Assembly: GCF_905475395.1 (NCBI RefSeq)
Contig: NC_058339.1
Coordinates: 18,422,001-18,486,000 of the forward strand
Origin: Chrysoperla carnea
Lineage: Eukaryota > Arthropoda > Insecta > Neuroptera > Chrysopidae
Direction: 5' to 3'
DNA length: 64,000 nt
Part shown: piece by piece, positions 35,539-49,700 of the stretch
How the letters are laid out: every line of letters starts with the position of its first letter
Position numbering within the stretch: the first letter of the stretch is position 1
The notes under the pieces: generated by a model
What the model saw: only the letters and a program-made list of their open reading frames with translations
What the model was told of the DNA's origin: nothing
The model's database searches: none
Translations under genes and position numbers: made by a program

Positions 35539-37538
35539 TCAAAACACTAAACTTGATTGTTCGCTTGAAGTATCATCGCTACCGATCATTAATATGGAAC
35601 CATTTTTATTCTTTTTTAATTCAAGTCTATAGCTTTTTGTTGAATTAAAATCTGATAATTGTCTTGGCGGAAGTAATGTTTGTAGTTCTGAACATCTGTC
35701 GTTTAATTCTTGGTGCTTAATATTATGTTGAACATTTCTTTTAAAATCGAATGATGTAATTCGCATAAGTTTTCGTAACGTTTCAGCATAACACATTTTG
35801 TTTGGCCCATATAACCATCCCGGTGATTTGCATTCGGCACACTCTTTTAATATTGTTGCATTTTTACTTGCTGTGTACAATATTCTTAGAAAAATCAATG
35901 TAAAAATCTAAAAATATTTTATATAATTGCATACAAGAGAATATTTCAATATCGTCAATCTCTCCCGTAAAAGATCTGAGCAACATTCATTTGTATAGAT
36001 AATGGAATATAAAAAAAAAATGTAGCTAATATTAAATTTCAAAGTGGAGAAATGTCTCAAAATCAATTCAACGTTAAAAATGATGTCACTTTTCTGAACA
36101 TAAGATTTGTTAACCGACTTCAAACAAAACAGGAGGAGGTTATCAATTCGACTGTATTTTTTTTTTTTAAATGTTTGTTACCTCAGAACTTTTGAGTTTT
36201 TTTATTTACTCTTTTTTTTTTTTATTAAAATAAATACCTAAATTTAAAAAAACAAGAAAATTTTGCAAAAGTCTTGGGTATCATTTGCTGACCTGTAGAA
36301 ATAATAAAGTTGTATTAACAAAAATTATAATTTTTAAACTTGTTTCTATTGGATTAATTAAAATATGCATACATCCAACCGAATATATCGAACTATTAAT
36401 TATATCATATTTATTTTTTGTGAAATTATTTAATTTGTTTAATTGAAATGGATCATGTAAACAAGATGAAGAATGGTCGATCTTGCAACAGCTCCAAGGT
36501 AATACGGGTAATTTTATGATATCCAATGTCTTCCCTCTAAAAATTTTAGTGATTTTACCAATATGGTTTCGAATACATTTGAATTTATTTACTTTTCTAC
36601 TTGAATTAGACTAGTATTATTTATATGTTTTGTTAAAATCCAGCCATTATCTATCCAATCTCTAGCCCTCTTAATTCCACAGCATTGAGAATTTTGTTGC
36701 AAGGAATCAAACGTTATTTTCCAAGTTAAATCTGTTAAATATTCGTCCATTCCTCGATTTAAAGCATATTTTATCGATTTAATAATATGGTTGGCAATTT
36801 TTGATGATAAAAAGGCAAATACTATACCATTGAATACCGTATTACAAGCTGATATTGTCCAAACAAATAACAAGCGAGCAGTACTCTTCCTAAAAGTGTA
36901 GTTAATAGAGTTTGCATTAGCTTAGTAGTAAAGTCGACAGGTAATTTCAGATAGTAAAAGGTCGGAAGATAAGGAAACTTTGGGATGTTGTTCAGGGATA
37001 GTCAATTAATATTTTCTACATTTCTCAAGTTTTGGACCTCTTTGACCATGTCCAAAAGGGAGGGAGTGGAAAACTACAAAGTTTTCGAACTTCTTCCGGT
37101 TTTTCTTCAATAACTTTTTTCCCTTACATCCTTATCTCTACCTTCTTTTGTAGAGCGTTAAATTTCCTACAATTTTGATTATTCAAACATATTCGTATGT
37201 TAATTCATTATCGAGGTATGGGCATTCTTTATAATGTAATTTATTAATTATTAAATAATAAATATTTACTTTTCGGATTTTGTATAACATTGACGGCAAA
37301 TAACAAGACCCATTATGTACTGAAATATCACATTAACACCATACATTGAAATTACACTATAAACAAACGTAATTTCAGCACATTCTGAAAATAATTTTGT
37401 ACCCACATTTTGAATAACATATAATCCAACACAACAAAGACATAATCCAATTGATATTTGTAGTAAATTTATTGATGCTATTGTTATTGCCAGTAGTTTT
37501 CTGCCTCGTTTATTCAGTTTTATTACTCCACACGGCAT
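35539..37538 (-). CDS. Tetraspanin of the peripherin-2/RDS-ROM1 class, complete
   Basis: Four exons on the minus strand: 37538-37270, 36889-36593, 36536-36293, 35907-35539. All junctions are GT-AG with matching phases, giving 392 codons plus TGA. The product is a four-pass membrane protein. Helix 1 is at about residues 15-42, helix 2 at about 60-80, helix 3 at about 96-117. A large extracellular loop then carries Q-C-C-G (about 159-161), R-D-W-I-D-N-G-W and P-W-S-C-C (about 203-206). Helix 4 spans the exon 3/4 junction. The C-C-G, R-D-W and S-C-C spacing, plus a post-helix-4 C-x-x-C-x-S-P-G-W-L block, match peripherin-2/RDS. That protein shapes photoreceptor disc rims in vertebrates; insect relatives carry names such as 'photoreceptor outer segment membrane glycoprotein 2-like' and their role is unclear. 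It diverges from DNAH2 with 208 bp between start codons. Confidence 0.85.
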
Positions 37539-37746
37539 TTATGCATAGTATAATAATAAAAAATAAAACATTTAACAAACCGACACTGATATATTGATTT
37601 AACAAATCAAATAGTTTATTTTATGATATTTATTGTAACTATAGCATACATAGTCAGTAACAATAAAAATTATTCCATATTGAATTTGAGTGATTTGTAA
37701 TTTTAAATATTAACAAAAAAATATTGCAAGTTGATTTTAGTAAAAA
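37539..37746. promoter_or_regulatory. 208-bp divergent intergenic region, presumed shared promoter
   Basis: This is all that separates the start codons of the minus-strand RDS-like tetraspanin and the plus-strand DNAH2. It is very AT-rich. I looked for an RFX X-box (inverted GTNRCC-type half-sites), expected for ciliary genes, and saw only isolated 'gtaac' half-sites, so no factor site is called. A bidirectional promoter is inferred from the spacing; additional non-coding 5' exons inside neighbouring sequence cannot be excluded. Confidence 0.45.
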
Positions 37747-40700
37747 ATGGCTAGTGGAATTCCTGACCCCGATGAAGAAATGCATTCGGACGAGTATGAT
37801 TCGGATGATTCTGTTTATTTAGGTAAATTTATTAGTACATGATAAATATTATTAAAATTGATCAAAATAAACGTCATACGTCAGATAAATATCCTTATGG
37901 TCTAAGTCAAAAATGTTAAATTATCCTTATTATTTTAAACGCGAAAGTAAGGATGTTTGTTTGTTTGTTTGTTACGCTTTCACTCAAAAACTAAGAACGG
38001 ATTTGAATGAAACTCTAAAACAATATAGCTCATACATCAGAATAACATAATTTATGAAGATATAAATTTAAAAATAAAGTAAATTTTACTACGCCATTTA
38101 TGAGCATGATTTCGAACCTGATAAACTGATATAATCAATGAATTGAATAAAATTAATCTTTATTTAGCCTGGCAAACGCTTAGGCGTAAAGAGAAGGAAA
38201 CTGAAGCAGAAACTGATAAGCCTTATGTAGAGAAGCCTACTTTTACCGAACAAGAATTGAACAAATTAGTAGGTTTTGTTAAAAGAATGACAACGTTATA
38301 CGATTTACGGGATAGTGATTGGACACCAGAATGCGAATCGGTAATTAAAGAGTTTATGAATGAACCAGAACAACCTGTTTTAACAGTGTTTTTCGAAGGA
38401 GATAATTTAAAATGCATGCTTGGTTTTCCTACAATTCCTGTCTTAGATTTATCTTATTTTTTTCGTGAAACCAATGCTATTTTAACTCCAGAAAATTTTC
38501 ATGATGAAGTTACATTTGGAACGACGGATGAAAGTATTACCAATACATTATTACAAGTGGTAGAAAATGTATACGCTCCTATGTTTTTTCAAGTCACTAA
38601 ATGGCCAGATAGTATCCTTTTAATTGTTCTAAAATAATTAGAACATGTATAAATTTGACGTCAGTACACCCTATATACATAGAAGAAAATTCTTGAAAAA
38701 TTAAAAAATTGAATATTGCATTTTTCAAGAATTTTTATTTCGAAAACTAAGCGTATAGAGAAAAAATTACAAGAGTACTAAACTCTATAATATTTTTGAT
38801 TGAATAATTGAATATTTATTTCTTAATTAATATCAGCTGTAAAAAGCGAATTTTGTTCTCGTTTACACACTTTCTTGGGAAATCTTACGGATTTCCATTA
38901 TAAATTATTGGGAATTACCGTTTTATACATTCCTCGTGAGGGACATGATTTGGATATAGATGTGGCAGTAAAAGATCAAGAACTTGTTAAACGGTTAGAA
39001 GCGGTTGTAGTTCAGTGGACGCGGCAATTAAGAATTGCAATTGGTGATCAAAATCAAGTATCACCAAATGAATTATTATGCCCTGTAGATGAATATGAAT
39101 TTTGGATTTATAGACGTAAGTTATTTTGTATTAAAAGATTCTCGAGTACATTAATAGTATTAATGAACAATGAGGGCTATCCCGTAACGGGGCAGCTTCA
39201 CTTTAGAATTTTGCAACAGTCATGTTAACATTTAGCTAAACTCGACTGATTGGTGAACATTTCATAATAGTTTAACCTGCTTATTACTTTTTTTTTTAGA
39301 CGAAAATTTGTCTGGTTTATTGCATCAGATAAAAAATCCATGTTTAATTCATATCAGAAATATTTTACAAAATGTTCAATCAACGTATGTGAATGCATTT
39401 CAAGATTTATGTGGACAAATAGAAGCTAGCCTAATTGAAGCAAAATCAAATATTGAATATTTACAAATTTTAATTGAACCCTGCGAAAAAATTAAAAAAG
39501 CAGAAGCACCTTCAAAAATCCCAGCGCTATTACCTGAAATATTGACTAAATTTCGTGTCATTTGGTTAAATAGCCCATATTATAACACAAAATTCCGTAT
39601 TACAGCGCTATGTCGTGCATTGAGTAATCAAATAATTCTTTATTGTAAAGAATTTATTGACTTGGATCTAGTATTTGAAGGTAAAACCAGAACAGCAATT
39701 AAACACTTTCAAGATTGTATTGATACGTTACACGAATACAAACGAGAATACGCAACTGTAAGTTTCATTGGCTATCAAACACTAGGAGCTAGGACAGTTG
39801 ATTATGTAATAATCATCTGGCTTTATCGATTAGTAAACCATCTGAATACAGCCCTTATAATTAACTTGCGAATCAGATTCGTAGTTTAATATTTATGTTC
39901 TAAAAAACTTGTTCAATCACTGGTCTACCTTTTTTAACCCCTGTCGCAAAAAGAGGGGTGGTGTATCTGTCTGTTTGTCTGTGGCATCGGAGTTCCTGAA
40001 CAGAGTCAAGTACTCTATTATTCAATCCTTAAAGCAAGGATTCCCAACCATGTGCACATTAATCTTCTTTTAAACAACATGTTTGCCATTTTTATATTAT
40101 ATAATTCAAGTTAGGAGCAAATTGGGAGCCTCTGAAATATAAGAAAATAAATGAAACTAATCATTTTGTTAAAAATTAGATATCTACAATACACACACTC
40201 CATTTTAAAGTACCATGGGATTTAGATGATACAGCCATATTCAGCAATGTGGATGCGTTTATCTTGCGATGTCAAGATATGATTGAAGTTTGTGAAACCA
40301 TGATTGTTTTTGGTAGACATGATGAAACACAAACAATTCCAAAACCCCAATTTTCTGGACCACGAGGACTTGAATTTGAAGCTACTTGTGAAAAAGTTGA
40401 AGAAATATTAAACGAGTGTGTCAATGATATTAAAGAGGCAAGTATTTCAAACAGTGATGGTCAATGTAGGTACAATCTGGTTGTTGCGCACAAATGTTGC
40501 GAATTGAAACTCTTGTTTAATAATAAAATTTTTAATAACTCGGAAATCATTTTACAGGCATCTTCTATCATATTAGATGTACAAAACACAAATTGGTTTG
40601 AAATTATTTTAAAATTCAATGTTAAAATTAAAGAAAATGAAGTGATTATTGAAAATTTAATGAAGGCAGTGTTTGACACAATCTCATCGTCAGATCAAAT

Positions 40701-43700
40701 GATTGAAACATTGGGATATTTTTATAATTACGCACAAAGACCAAATTTAAAATTTGTTTATTCCAAGAAAACAGAATCATTGTATGCGTATCTCAGTAAT
40801 ATTATTCAAGAAAATAAAAATGAATTAGTTAAAGAAAGAGAGGAATACTCAGCATTGTTACCATATTATGCTGGCCGAGCTATGAAAATACATTTACGAC
40901 AAAGACGAATGAGAGGCATTCGTGAGGTATAAATTTTATCAATCATGTTACCCAACTAGTGAATTCCGTAGCAATGAATTTCAATATCAGAGGCTCCATC
41001 CACCTTTCGCTCATTTTGTACTTTATTATTTAAGAGAATTGAAAAGGCTTTTTGGTTGCCTCATTGTGCTGCTGCTGAAGGAGTTTTGGAGCAATTTGAC
41101 AAGTTAATGAAGTCTATGGAAGAAAGTATGAGAGACATTTATATAAAATGGTCCGACAATTTAGGGGATGACAGTTATTCTTTTTTAGATAGATTTCTTT
41201 TAGTAAAGAGTCCAAGAAAAATTGGATTGTATGAAGTGAATTTCGATAGGTAATTTAATTTAAAACTTAAGAAAGTAACGAAGTAATAAGTACGAAACCT
41301 TTGAAACTTGGTGAATATATACATCCAGCCTTGTCGAACGTATTAAAAGTATAAATATAGCAACTAACAAGCGCTTTGCCAATCCGTGGACTTAAAAAGT
41401 TACGGAGCAAAATAATTGATAGAGTTGTCAATATTCATTTAATTTTCAAGAATGAAGGACACCTTGCTTTTTTGGTGCCAAGCAAATAATTTTGTCATTT
41501 TTGTTCATCTAACTTCTGATTTAAATATCGTACTCAATTAATATTTATCAATTTTAAGCTTTCGAGTCATTGCAAATTTTCCTGCTTCCCAGAAAGATAA
41601 ATCCAAGTCTTTGAGAATTGCCGTAGGGGAAAACATTGGTAAATACAACCTTGAGCACAGTTTTCCCTACTGTCCAGGACTTTTATGTTCAATACTTACT
41701 TAGGTAAAATGCACATAATCGCCAAATTTTAAAATCTGCGTACTGGTTATTTTTGTTATTGCTTCATTGCTTGAGGCATTAATAAGAAATTTTCGTTGCT
41801 TTATTTATTAATTATTAAATAAAACTTAAGCTAATAAGGCTAATATTATTATTATTTATCAAACTTAGGAATTTATTAGACATATTTGATGAAGTGTTGT
41901 ATTGGTCAAAATTAAAATTTGATATTTCAACTGTTGGAAATATATTTTTAAGAGCTGATGTATTAAAATTTGTTTATGAAAATATGATTCATGTTGTGTT
42001 GGCATATAATCAAATTGTATCTTCTTTATCGGATGAAGAACGTGTGTTATTTAAAGCTCCACTAGCTCAACTGGATAAAAAGTTAGCACCCGCTGTAAAT
42101 CAATATAAATGGTCTCAAACAATTGATGAAAATTATTTAAGAGAAGTTTCATCTTTAACTGAAGATGTAAGCTTATTTATAATTTTAAAGTATACGTACG
42201 TTCAAGATATTACTTTGCTACAGTTATACATTCGTTCCTTTTTTAGTTGCAAGATTTCTTGGATGATTATAAAAAATGTCATTTAGAAATTATAAAAATT
42301 CTTGAAGAAATTTGTAATGGAAGCTCCGAATCCATAATACCAAGCTATGCATTTGAATTATCTGAATTAAAAGATCATTTAGCTCTATATCGTAAAGAAA
42401 ATATTGAAAATATTGCTATAAAATATCGTAAAATTATTGAATTTTTAGTTGTGATTTTTGAAGGTTTTGAACCTTATATGAATTCAATGGGTGAACAATG
42501 GATCAAATTTATAGGGAGATATGACAATTTAATGGAAACAGCATTAAAAGTTAATGTCAAATCTACATTCCAAACTTTATATGATGCTCTCCATGGTGAC
42601 GGTCATGTAGGACCTTCACCTTTTTTAAAACTTGTTGCAAATTTAAAAGAAAACCAGGTAATTATTTTGTGAACTCAAATTTATGAACTTTACCTCGATA
42701 ATAATTCATGTAGCAAGAGTAGGAAACGATACGTACCTTGCGAATCCTTGCTTACCTAAGATGAGGGCGCGGTTCATATCAGATTAAAAGGCTGTCGGCG
42801 GATTTATGAAGACTTAGTTTTACCATGATTATGAGCAAATATATGCATTCTTTTAAATGTGATGACAACCTTAGGAGTCAATAGACCTTTTTCATGGAAA
42901 ACAGAAATGCTTTTTGATAATTTTTTATGAAAATATAGGTTGAGTACAGCCTGTAACTCAAAAATTACGCGTTTTTAACAATAAAAACACTTTATTATTT
43001 TGTTAATTCCATTTAAAAAAAAAAAAAAAAAAAATGTGAAAAAGGTCTATTTAAGTACTTTTGTTATTTTTTATTTGATTTAAAATTATTTCAGATAAAT
43101 TTCGAACCATCTGTCACCGATGTTGTTGCATTAATAGCTAATATATTGCCAGATATCGTTGAGGCAATTTCTACAATACCAAGGATATTTACAGCTTTCC
43201 ATTTACCAGGAATAGAACCACCACCTTTTTACAAAATTATAAGCATGGATGAAGAGTGTCTAAAAATTCAAGGAGCTTTATGCAAAGGTTCTTATTAGAT
43301 TTATTCAAGGACTCTTATTATGTTTTTAAATTGATATAATTCTAAATTCAATTCTATTACTGCTATAGAAGTTTCATTTACTGTGCAAGAAATTCAAACC
43401 TATACGAAAAATTGGGATCCTTTTGTGGAAATTTGGCAAGTGGATAAAGACAAATTTCTTGAAAGATATGAACAACAAAAACCTGATGCTGCTGCATTTG
43501 ATACGAATATTGGAAGATATACGGAAATTGCCAATAACGTTTCTATTCAAGTAAGTTAAAGTTAATTCAAGCTATCATGTATGATTAATGATATGAGCGT
43601 GCCCAGTTTTTGTATTATGCCATCCGATTTACACCTACTCTGCAAATTTTAACTCTCTATCTCATAGGAAAGTGTATTAATTTTTAATGGTCAGACTTTT

Positions 43701-46700
43701 TCTGAAGAAATATTCTGACAAAGAAGCGAATTAAAAAGCTAATAATAAAAAAAAGGAAATTCAATGAAAATGATTTTTTTTCTCTAGGAAACAATAACCC
43801 CCGTCCATTTTTTGGTTGTAAATGCATCCGAATTGAAAACAGCAATTATAAATCATTGTTTTGAATGGCAGAATCGTTTATGTGCATTATTGAAAAAAAT
43901 TACAATCGAAAAAATCAATCACGTTTATGATTATATACAAATCAATACAGAAAAGTATTTTTATGATAAATTTTCTCATTCTTATTCTATGTACATCTAT
44001 TAATTATTTCTTTTTTTATAGAATTAAAAAAGAACCAAAAACTGTTGAAGAATTGCATGAGGCAATGATTTTTTATGAACAATTAAAGTCTGAAATAGAA
44101 GCAGAGGAATCTGAATTTCCTGCAATTGAGGAACAAATTCGTGTACTTGATAAATATCAAGTAGAATTGGATGATAAATTACGATTGAAACAACAAAATA
44201 TTATGCAAGTTTGGAGAAATTATTTAAGTATGCTGGACGAATCTCTTATCATGCTGAACAACACTAAGGTATGTTTGGCTGTAAAAATATTTTGCTTCTC
44301 TTTCAGTATAATCGTATTTAGGTATGTCTAAGATTTATATGGCTTCCATTTTTTGGAAGCTTAGAAGGTAAACTTTTTGAGTTAATTAAAATTTAATAAA
44401 AATTGAATAATATTAAGATTTACGACTACATTCCCGTTTTGGACGACAATATTTTACATGAAAACTTTCCCATCAGACATTTTTCTAATAATTCTTATGC
44501 TATTATACACTTACTTCTCTGATCAGAAATTCCAGAGGTAGTCTATAGTTTATTGAAGCCCTCTTAATTCAGTTACATTTTTATACCATGTATATGAAAT
44601 ATACATGGTATGCTAAGTTTAGTCCCAAGTTTGTAACGCTTAAAAATATTGATGCTACGAAAAAAAAATTTTGTTTAGGTGTTCATAGAATCACCTAATT
44701 AATCAATTTCCGTATGTCTGTCTGTCTGACTGTCTATCTGTCATCTGTCCGTCTGTCATCACGATTACTCAAAAACGAAAAGAGATATCAAGCTGAAATT
44801 TTTATAGTGTGCTTAAGACGTAAAAAATGAGGTCGAGTTCTTAAATGAGCAACATAGGTCAATTGGGTCTTGGGTCCGTAGGACCCATCTTGTAAACCGT
44901 TGGAGATAAAACAAATGTTTAAATGTAAAAAATGTTCCTTATAAACAAGTAATCAACTTTTGTTTGAAACATTTTCTTGTAAACATCACTGTTTATCCAC
45001 GAGGGCGATAATTAGGTGAAAATTTTGTAGTATGTATTAATATGGGAATATCAGTTATGTGAGTGTGTGTGGAATCCTTTCATTATTTACGTGACGTCAA
45101 AAAACAAACGATTGCGTCATCAAAACTGTCTATACATGGTATTTCAACAATTAACTCAGTGTAAATGTTTGTTTTCACTTGTTGTAATAGTTGTTCATTA
45201 TCCAAGTTGCTTTTTCGTGATTTGTAAATAATAATTAACTCTTTATATTTTCAGCAAATTACTTTAAATTATAATACTTATCGGATCAGGAAGTAAATAA
45301 CGATTCAAAATTTCGGCATTTTTAAATGTTGCATACTTGGAAGAAATATGAAAGAGTATATTATTATTATTTCGGAACTGCTCAAAATTCAGTCAACAAA
45401 ATAAATAAGTTAATGTTAACTAACAAACAACAATAAAAATTCGTTGAGTTTTACTTTGTTAAAACCAACTTTGATGTTTGAATTTTTATAAAAATTTTAC
45501 TATAAAAAATTTTTGAACTGTTTAACATTATCTTTTAATTAAATTTTTTTACATTTATAAATAAAACCAATTAAAGAGTTTAATGAAATTTATTTTATTA
45601 TCCTTCCTAATCCAATACAATTTTGATTTAGGAGGACTTCAGAAATGCTTTGTTAAAGGATGCTATCGATTTGGAAAAACGATGTACATCATTATTAGAC
45701 TGGTTTCTTGATAATGCACCTTATTCACATACATATACAGCAAAGGAGGCGTTGGAAATTTTAGATGATATTGATGAAAAATTGAATACTTTAAGAGAGG
45801 AAGAAGCTGTTTTAAAAAAGAAATTAGCTGTCTTTAATATCAGTCAATCTGAAAATGCAGATTTAGCGAAATTAGAAAAGGTCAGCGTTTCGAAACCGAA
45901 ACAAAATTATCTCCATACCAATTTTAATCTCCGTTACACCACTTTTGGTCTCAAATTTGCAAAAATCCTTAGCGAATGCTCACGACCTAATAACTATCTG
46001 CGTATCAAATTTCAACCCAATTTTTTCAGTGATTTGTATAAAGAATCTGCGTATCAAATTTCAACCCAATTTTTTCAGTGATTTGTATAAAGATGACTTA
46101 AAATTATCGTACTTAAAAATAAAATAAGTGTAAACAAAGTCGTTATTTAACCATTTGGAGCCCTCGGCACCGCGATGACCAGCCAAACTTCACGTAAACA
46201 ATTTTTGACTGGCAGTGGTAGTAGCAGTCCAATCTTGAATCCACGAGGACCTTTTTTCTTGATGCCCGAAACAATTTTTTATCATCCTTTCAACCCAATC
46301 CTCATCTCATTCCGCGAACTTTTTTGCGCCATCTTCAAAATATTTCGCAGGAACTCATAGATTACTTACCCACAGTTAGGTACACAATGAGAAAAAATAG
46401 CCCGGTTGTTGGTAACTTTTTTCTATTAATTTTTATATTCTCATTTGCGTTGTAGTAATTTCATTTAATAGTAATAGAATTTTCATAAAATATATTCTAG
46501 GATTACCAACCGTTAAGATTAGTTTGGGAGTTAACAAACCAATGGGATGGACATTGGGAAGAATATAAAACTGGTGAATTTTGGAAAATTAATGTGGATG
46601 ACATGGAAGATACTGTTCAGCGATTATTCAGAAAAATAACACGTTTATCAAAAGAACTGTCCACCAAAAAGTAATATATTATAAATTATTAAATTAATGA

Positions 46701-49700
46701 AATTATAAAACAGACACTTATTAGTGATTTAACTGATGGTAGTTGAGAACGGGAAGTTATTGATAGGTCTAATCCTTCTAGAATTGTGGAATTATATATT
46801 TAGTTGTGCAAACCCCTCCCCCCTTTGCTAAGATTAAAACTAATTGTAGCTTTTTTATAGCTGGTCAATAGTTGATCATACTAAAGAACGCATTGATGCT
46901 CTACGTCGAGTGTTGCCGCTTATTGGTGATCTAAAAAATCCGGCAATGCGGGAACGTCATTGGAACAGAGTTAAAAATGCAATAAAACGAGACTTTGATG
47001 AAACGGCCAGCAATTTCACATTAGAATATATATTGGAATTAGAAATGCAAAATTATACGCAAGAAATTAATGAAATATCTATTGCGGCAACTGGTGAATT
47101 AATTATTGAAAATGGTATCAAGGCAATTGCAGAAATGTGGGAGACATTAGCAATACAATGGCAACTACCGAAAGATTCAGAAATATATAGGTATACGCAC
47201 AATCCTGGAATACATCTCGACCGTACACTTTATTAAATTTGTATATTTTAGATTAAAAACTGTTGACGATATTACAAATGCTCTTGAGGATCATTTTGTT
47301 TCAATAGCAACGATGAAAAGTACAAAGTTTATCCAACCATTTCAAAAAATAGTTGATAAGTGGGAAAAAACGTTATCTTATGTTAGTGAAACAATAGAAA
47401 ATGTTCTTAATGTTCAACGGTTATACATTTATATGGAAGTAAGAAATTCGATTAAGTACTATTATAAAAATATAAGGCCCCAGATTTTAGATTTATAAAA
47501 TTTTGTTATATTTAGAATATATTTGCTGGTGATGATATTAAAAAGCAATTACCAGACGAAACACTTGAATTTGAAAACTTGAGAAATGAATGGAAGAGTA
47601 TTACACACAATATGCAGGCACAGAAAAACTGCATCAAAGCATGCAACTACCGTCCAGCACCTTATTTGTTAAACAAATTAACAAATATGATTGATAAAAT
47701 GGAAAAGATACAAAGAGCCTTAGAAAAATATTTAGAAACGAAACGACATTTGTTTCCACGTTTTTACTTCGTGTCAAATGATGATTTATTAGAGATGCTT
47801 GGTAATGCTAAAAAACCGGAATTGATTCAACCTCATTTAAAGAAAATATTTGATGGCTTATATAAACTAAAAATAAATAAAGTTTGTAACATTGATTTCT
47901 ATATACATATTTATAGTTGAATGATGTTGGCACAAAAAGTTCTCACTTTATTGCCCACTAGCCGTCATTACCCAATTAGCTCTGTTTTTAAGCGAACGAC
48001 GCTCTCGATAATTTGCTAGAATTACAACAGCTCCAACAGTTGCAAATTTTTTAAAAATTTTCTCTTATTTAAACAGCACGGTAATGCGAACGAAGGAGTT
48101 GGTATGTTCGCAATTGATGGCGAGTATATTGATTTTTTGAAGAAAGTTTTGTTAGAAGGTCCAGTGGAATTATGGTTAACGACTGTTGAAGAAGCAATGC
48201 GTTTAACTCTACGTGAACAAATGAAACAAACCAGATTAGCTTTGAAAAAAATGTTAGATATGCGTGATAAGTGGTTATTACAATACCCAGGACAATGTAC
48301 TTTAACTTCAAGCATTGTAATTATTATTCAAATAATTATAATCTTTACCATGACATCAAAAAACGGTGTAAAGTAGGATAATATTTCCATCGCACATGTT
48401 CGTGATTGTAATTGTAATTTTTGATGTCATGGTATGGATCATTATAGGTAATCCAGAACGATTATATCTTAAAGTGTGACTTGTGTTTAGATTCAGTGGA
48501 CTGCTGATTGCACACGTGCTCTTACACGTTGTAAGTTATTGGAAAATAAGCAACCATTGAAAAAATTACGGCGAAAACAGAATGGAGTACTAGCGAGGTT
48601 AACAGAATTAACTCGGCGTGACCTTGCAAAAATTGCGAGATTAAAAACTAATGCATTAATTACAATCGAAATTCATTCCCGTGATGTTATAGATCGAATG
48701 TACAAAGCAGGTAAATTGCGTAATAATTACGAAAAGTATTCAATCAATTCAAGTCGGCCCTCATCCTAGCTATTTGCTAAAAAACAAAAATAATGATCTT
48801 AAAATGAATTATAGGTTGTATGGATGTAAACGATTTTGAATGGTTTTCTCAACTTCGATTTTATTGGGAACGAGATATTGATGACTGTGTTATACGTCAA
48901 ACAAATACCTTTTTTATGTATTTTTATGAATATCTGGGTAATTCTGGCCGATTGGTAATAACTCCACTTACAGATAGGTAATAATTAAATGGAACTTTCC
49001 CAAAAATGTTATTTCCAGAATTTATTTTTGATGCGGCCCGCCATTTAAAAAAAATCTGAAAAGTATAATTACTGCTTTAAAACACTTCTTTAGATTTTTT
49101 CTCATTTTATATATTTAAGATGCTACATAACTCTAACCACTGCATTACATTTATTTCGTGGTGGAAGTCCGAAAGGTCCAGCTGGTACTGGTAAAACAGA
49201 AACAGTAAAAGATTTAGGAAAAGCAATGGGAATGTGGGTAATTGTTATCAATTGTTCGGAAGGCTTGGACTATAAGAGTATGGGAAAAATGTTTTCAGGT
49301 AATTGAAGGATATTCTCATGAATTTCAAACTTTCTTAATAAAATTTAAAATACTGAGTTTCGATTACGAATAAATTCAGGCAATAAAAAAGGCATATACA
49401 GAATTTGAAATCCATTTTCATTTTTATGAGTTAACTTGAAACTTTTACAGGTTTATCGCAGTGTGGAACATGGGGTTGTTTTGATGAGTTTAATAGAATT
49501 AACATTGAAGTATTATCTGTGGTTGCTCAACAAATTATGTCGATATTAACAGCAATTTCACAAAAACAGAAACATTTTATGTTTGAAGGTTCAGATATTA
49601 ATTTAGCTCTAACTTGTGGAATTTTTATAACTATGAATCCAGGATATGCTGGACGTACAGAATTACCTGATAATTTAAAATCTCTATTTCGACCAATATC

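Larger units (their letters stand above)
37747..44268 (+). other. DNAH2: DNAH2 segment 1: N-terminal tail (exons 1-13)
   Basis: Exons: 37747-37822, 38168-38611, 38837-39115, 39300-39757, 40180-40437, 40558-40926, 41035-41249, 41869-42166, 42247-42657, 43095-43287, 43369-43550, 43788-43954, 44022-44268. This is the dynein tail (DHC_N1 region), which dimerises with the partner heavy chain and binds intermediate and light-intermediate chains. Recognisable blocks include [19 protein letters not shown] and I-L-D-V-Q-N-T-N-W. Exons 5 and 6 are separated by a 120-nt GC-AG intron that has no stop and keeps the frame, so a simple ORF search fuses them; the splice is chosen because it restores the family alignment. 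Confidence 0.88.

Noticed and set aside
37539..37746. RFX X-box for ciliary gene control
   Set aside because: Only isolated half-sites such as 'gtaac'; no properly spaced inverted pair.
44269..45631. Suspected missing DNAH2 microexon in this intron
   Set aside because: The exon 13 to exon 14 join aligns gap-free with the human protein, and the one candidate small exon (about 45256-45293) would break the frame.
46150..46370. Less AT-rich block read as part of a transposase
   Set aside because: Frames on both strands are interrupted and no motif could be named.
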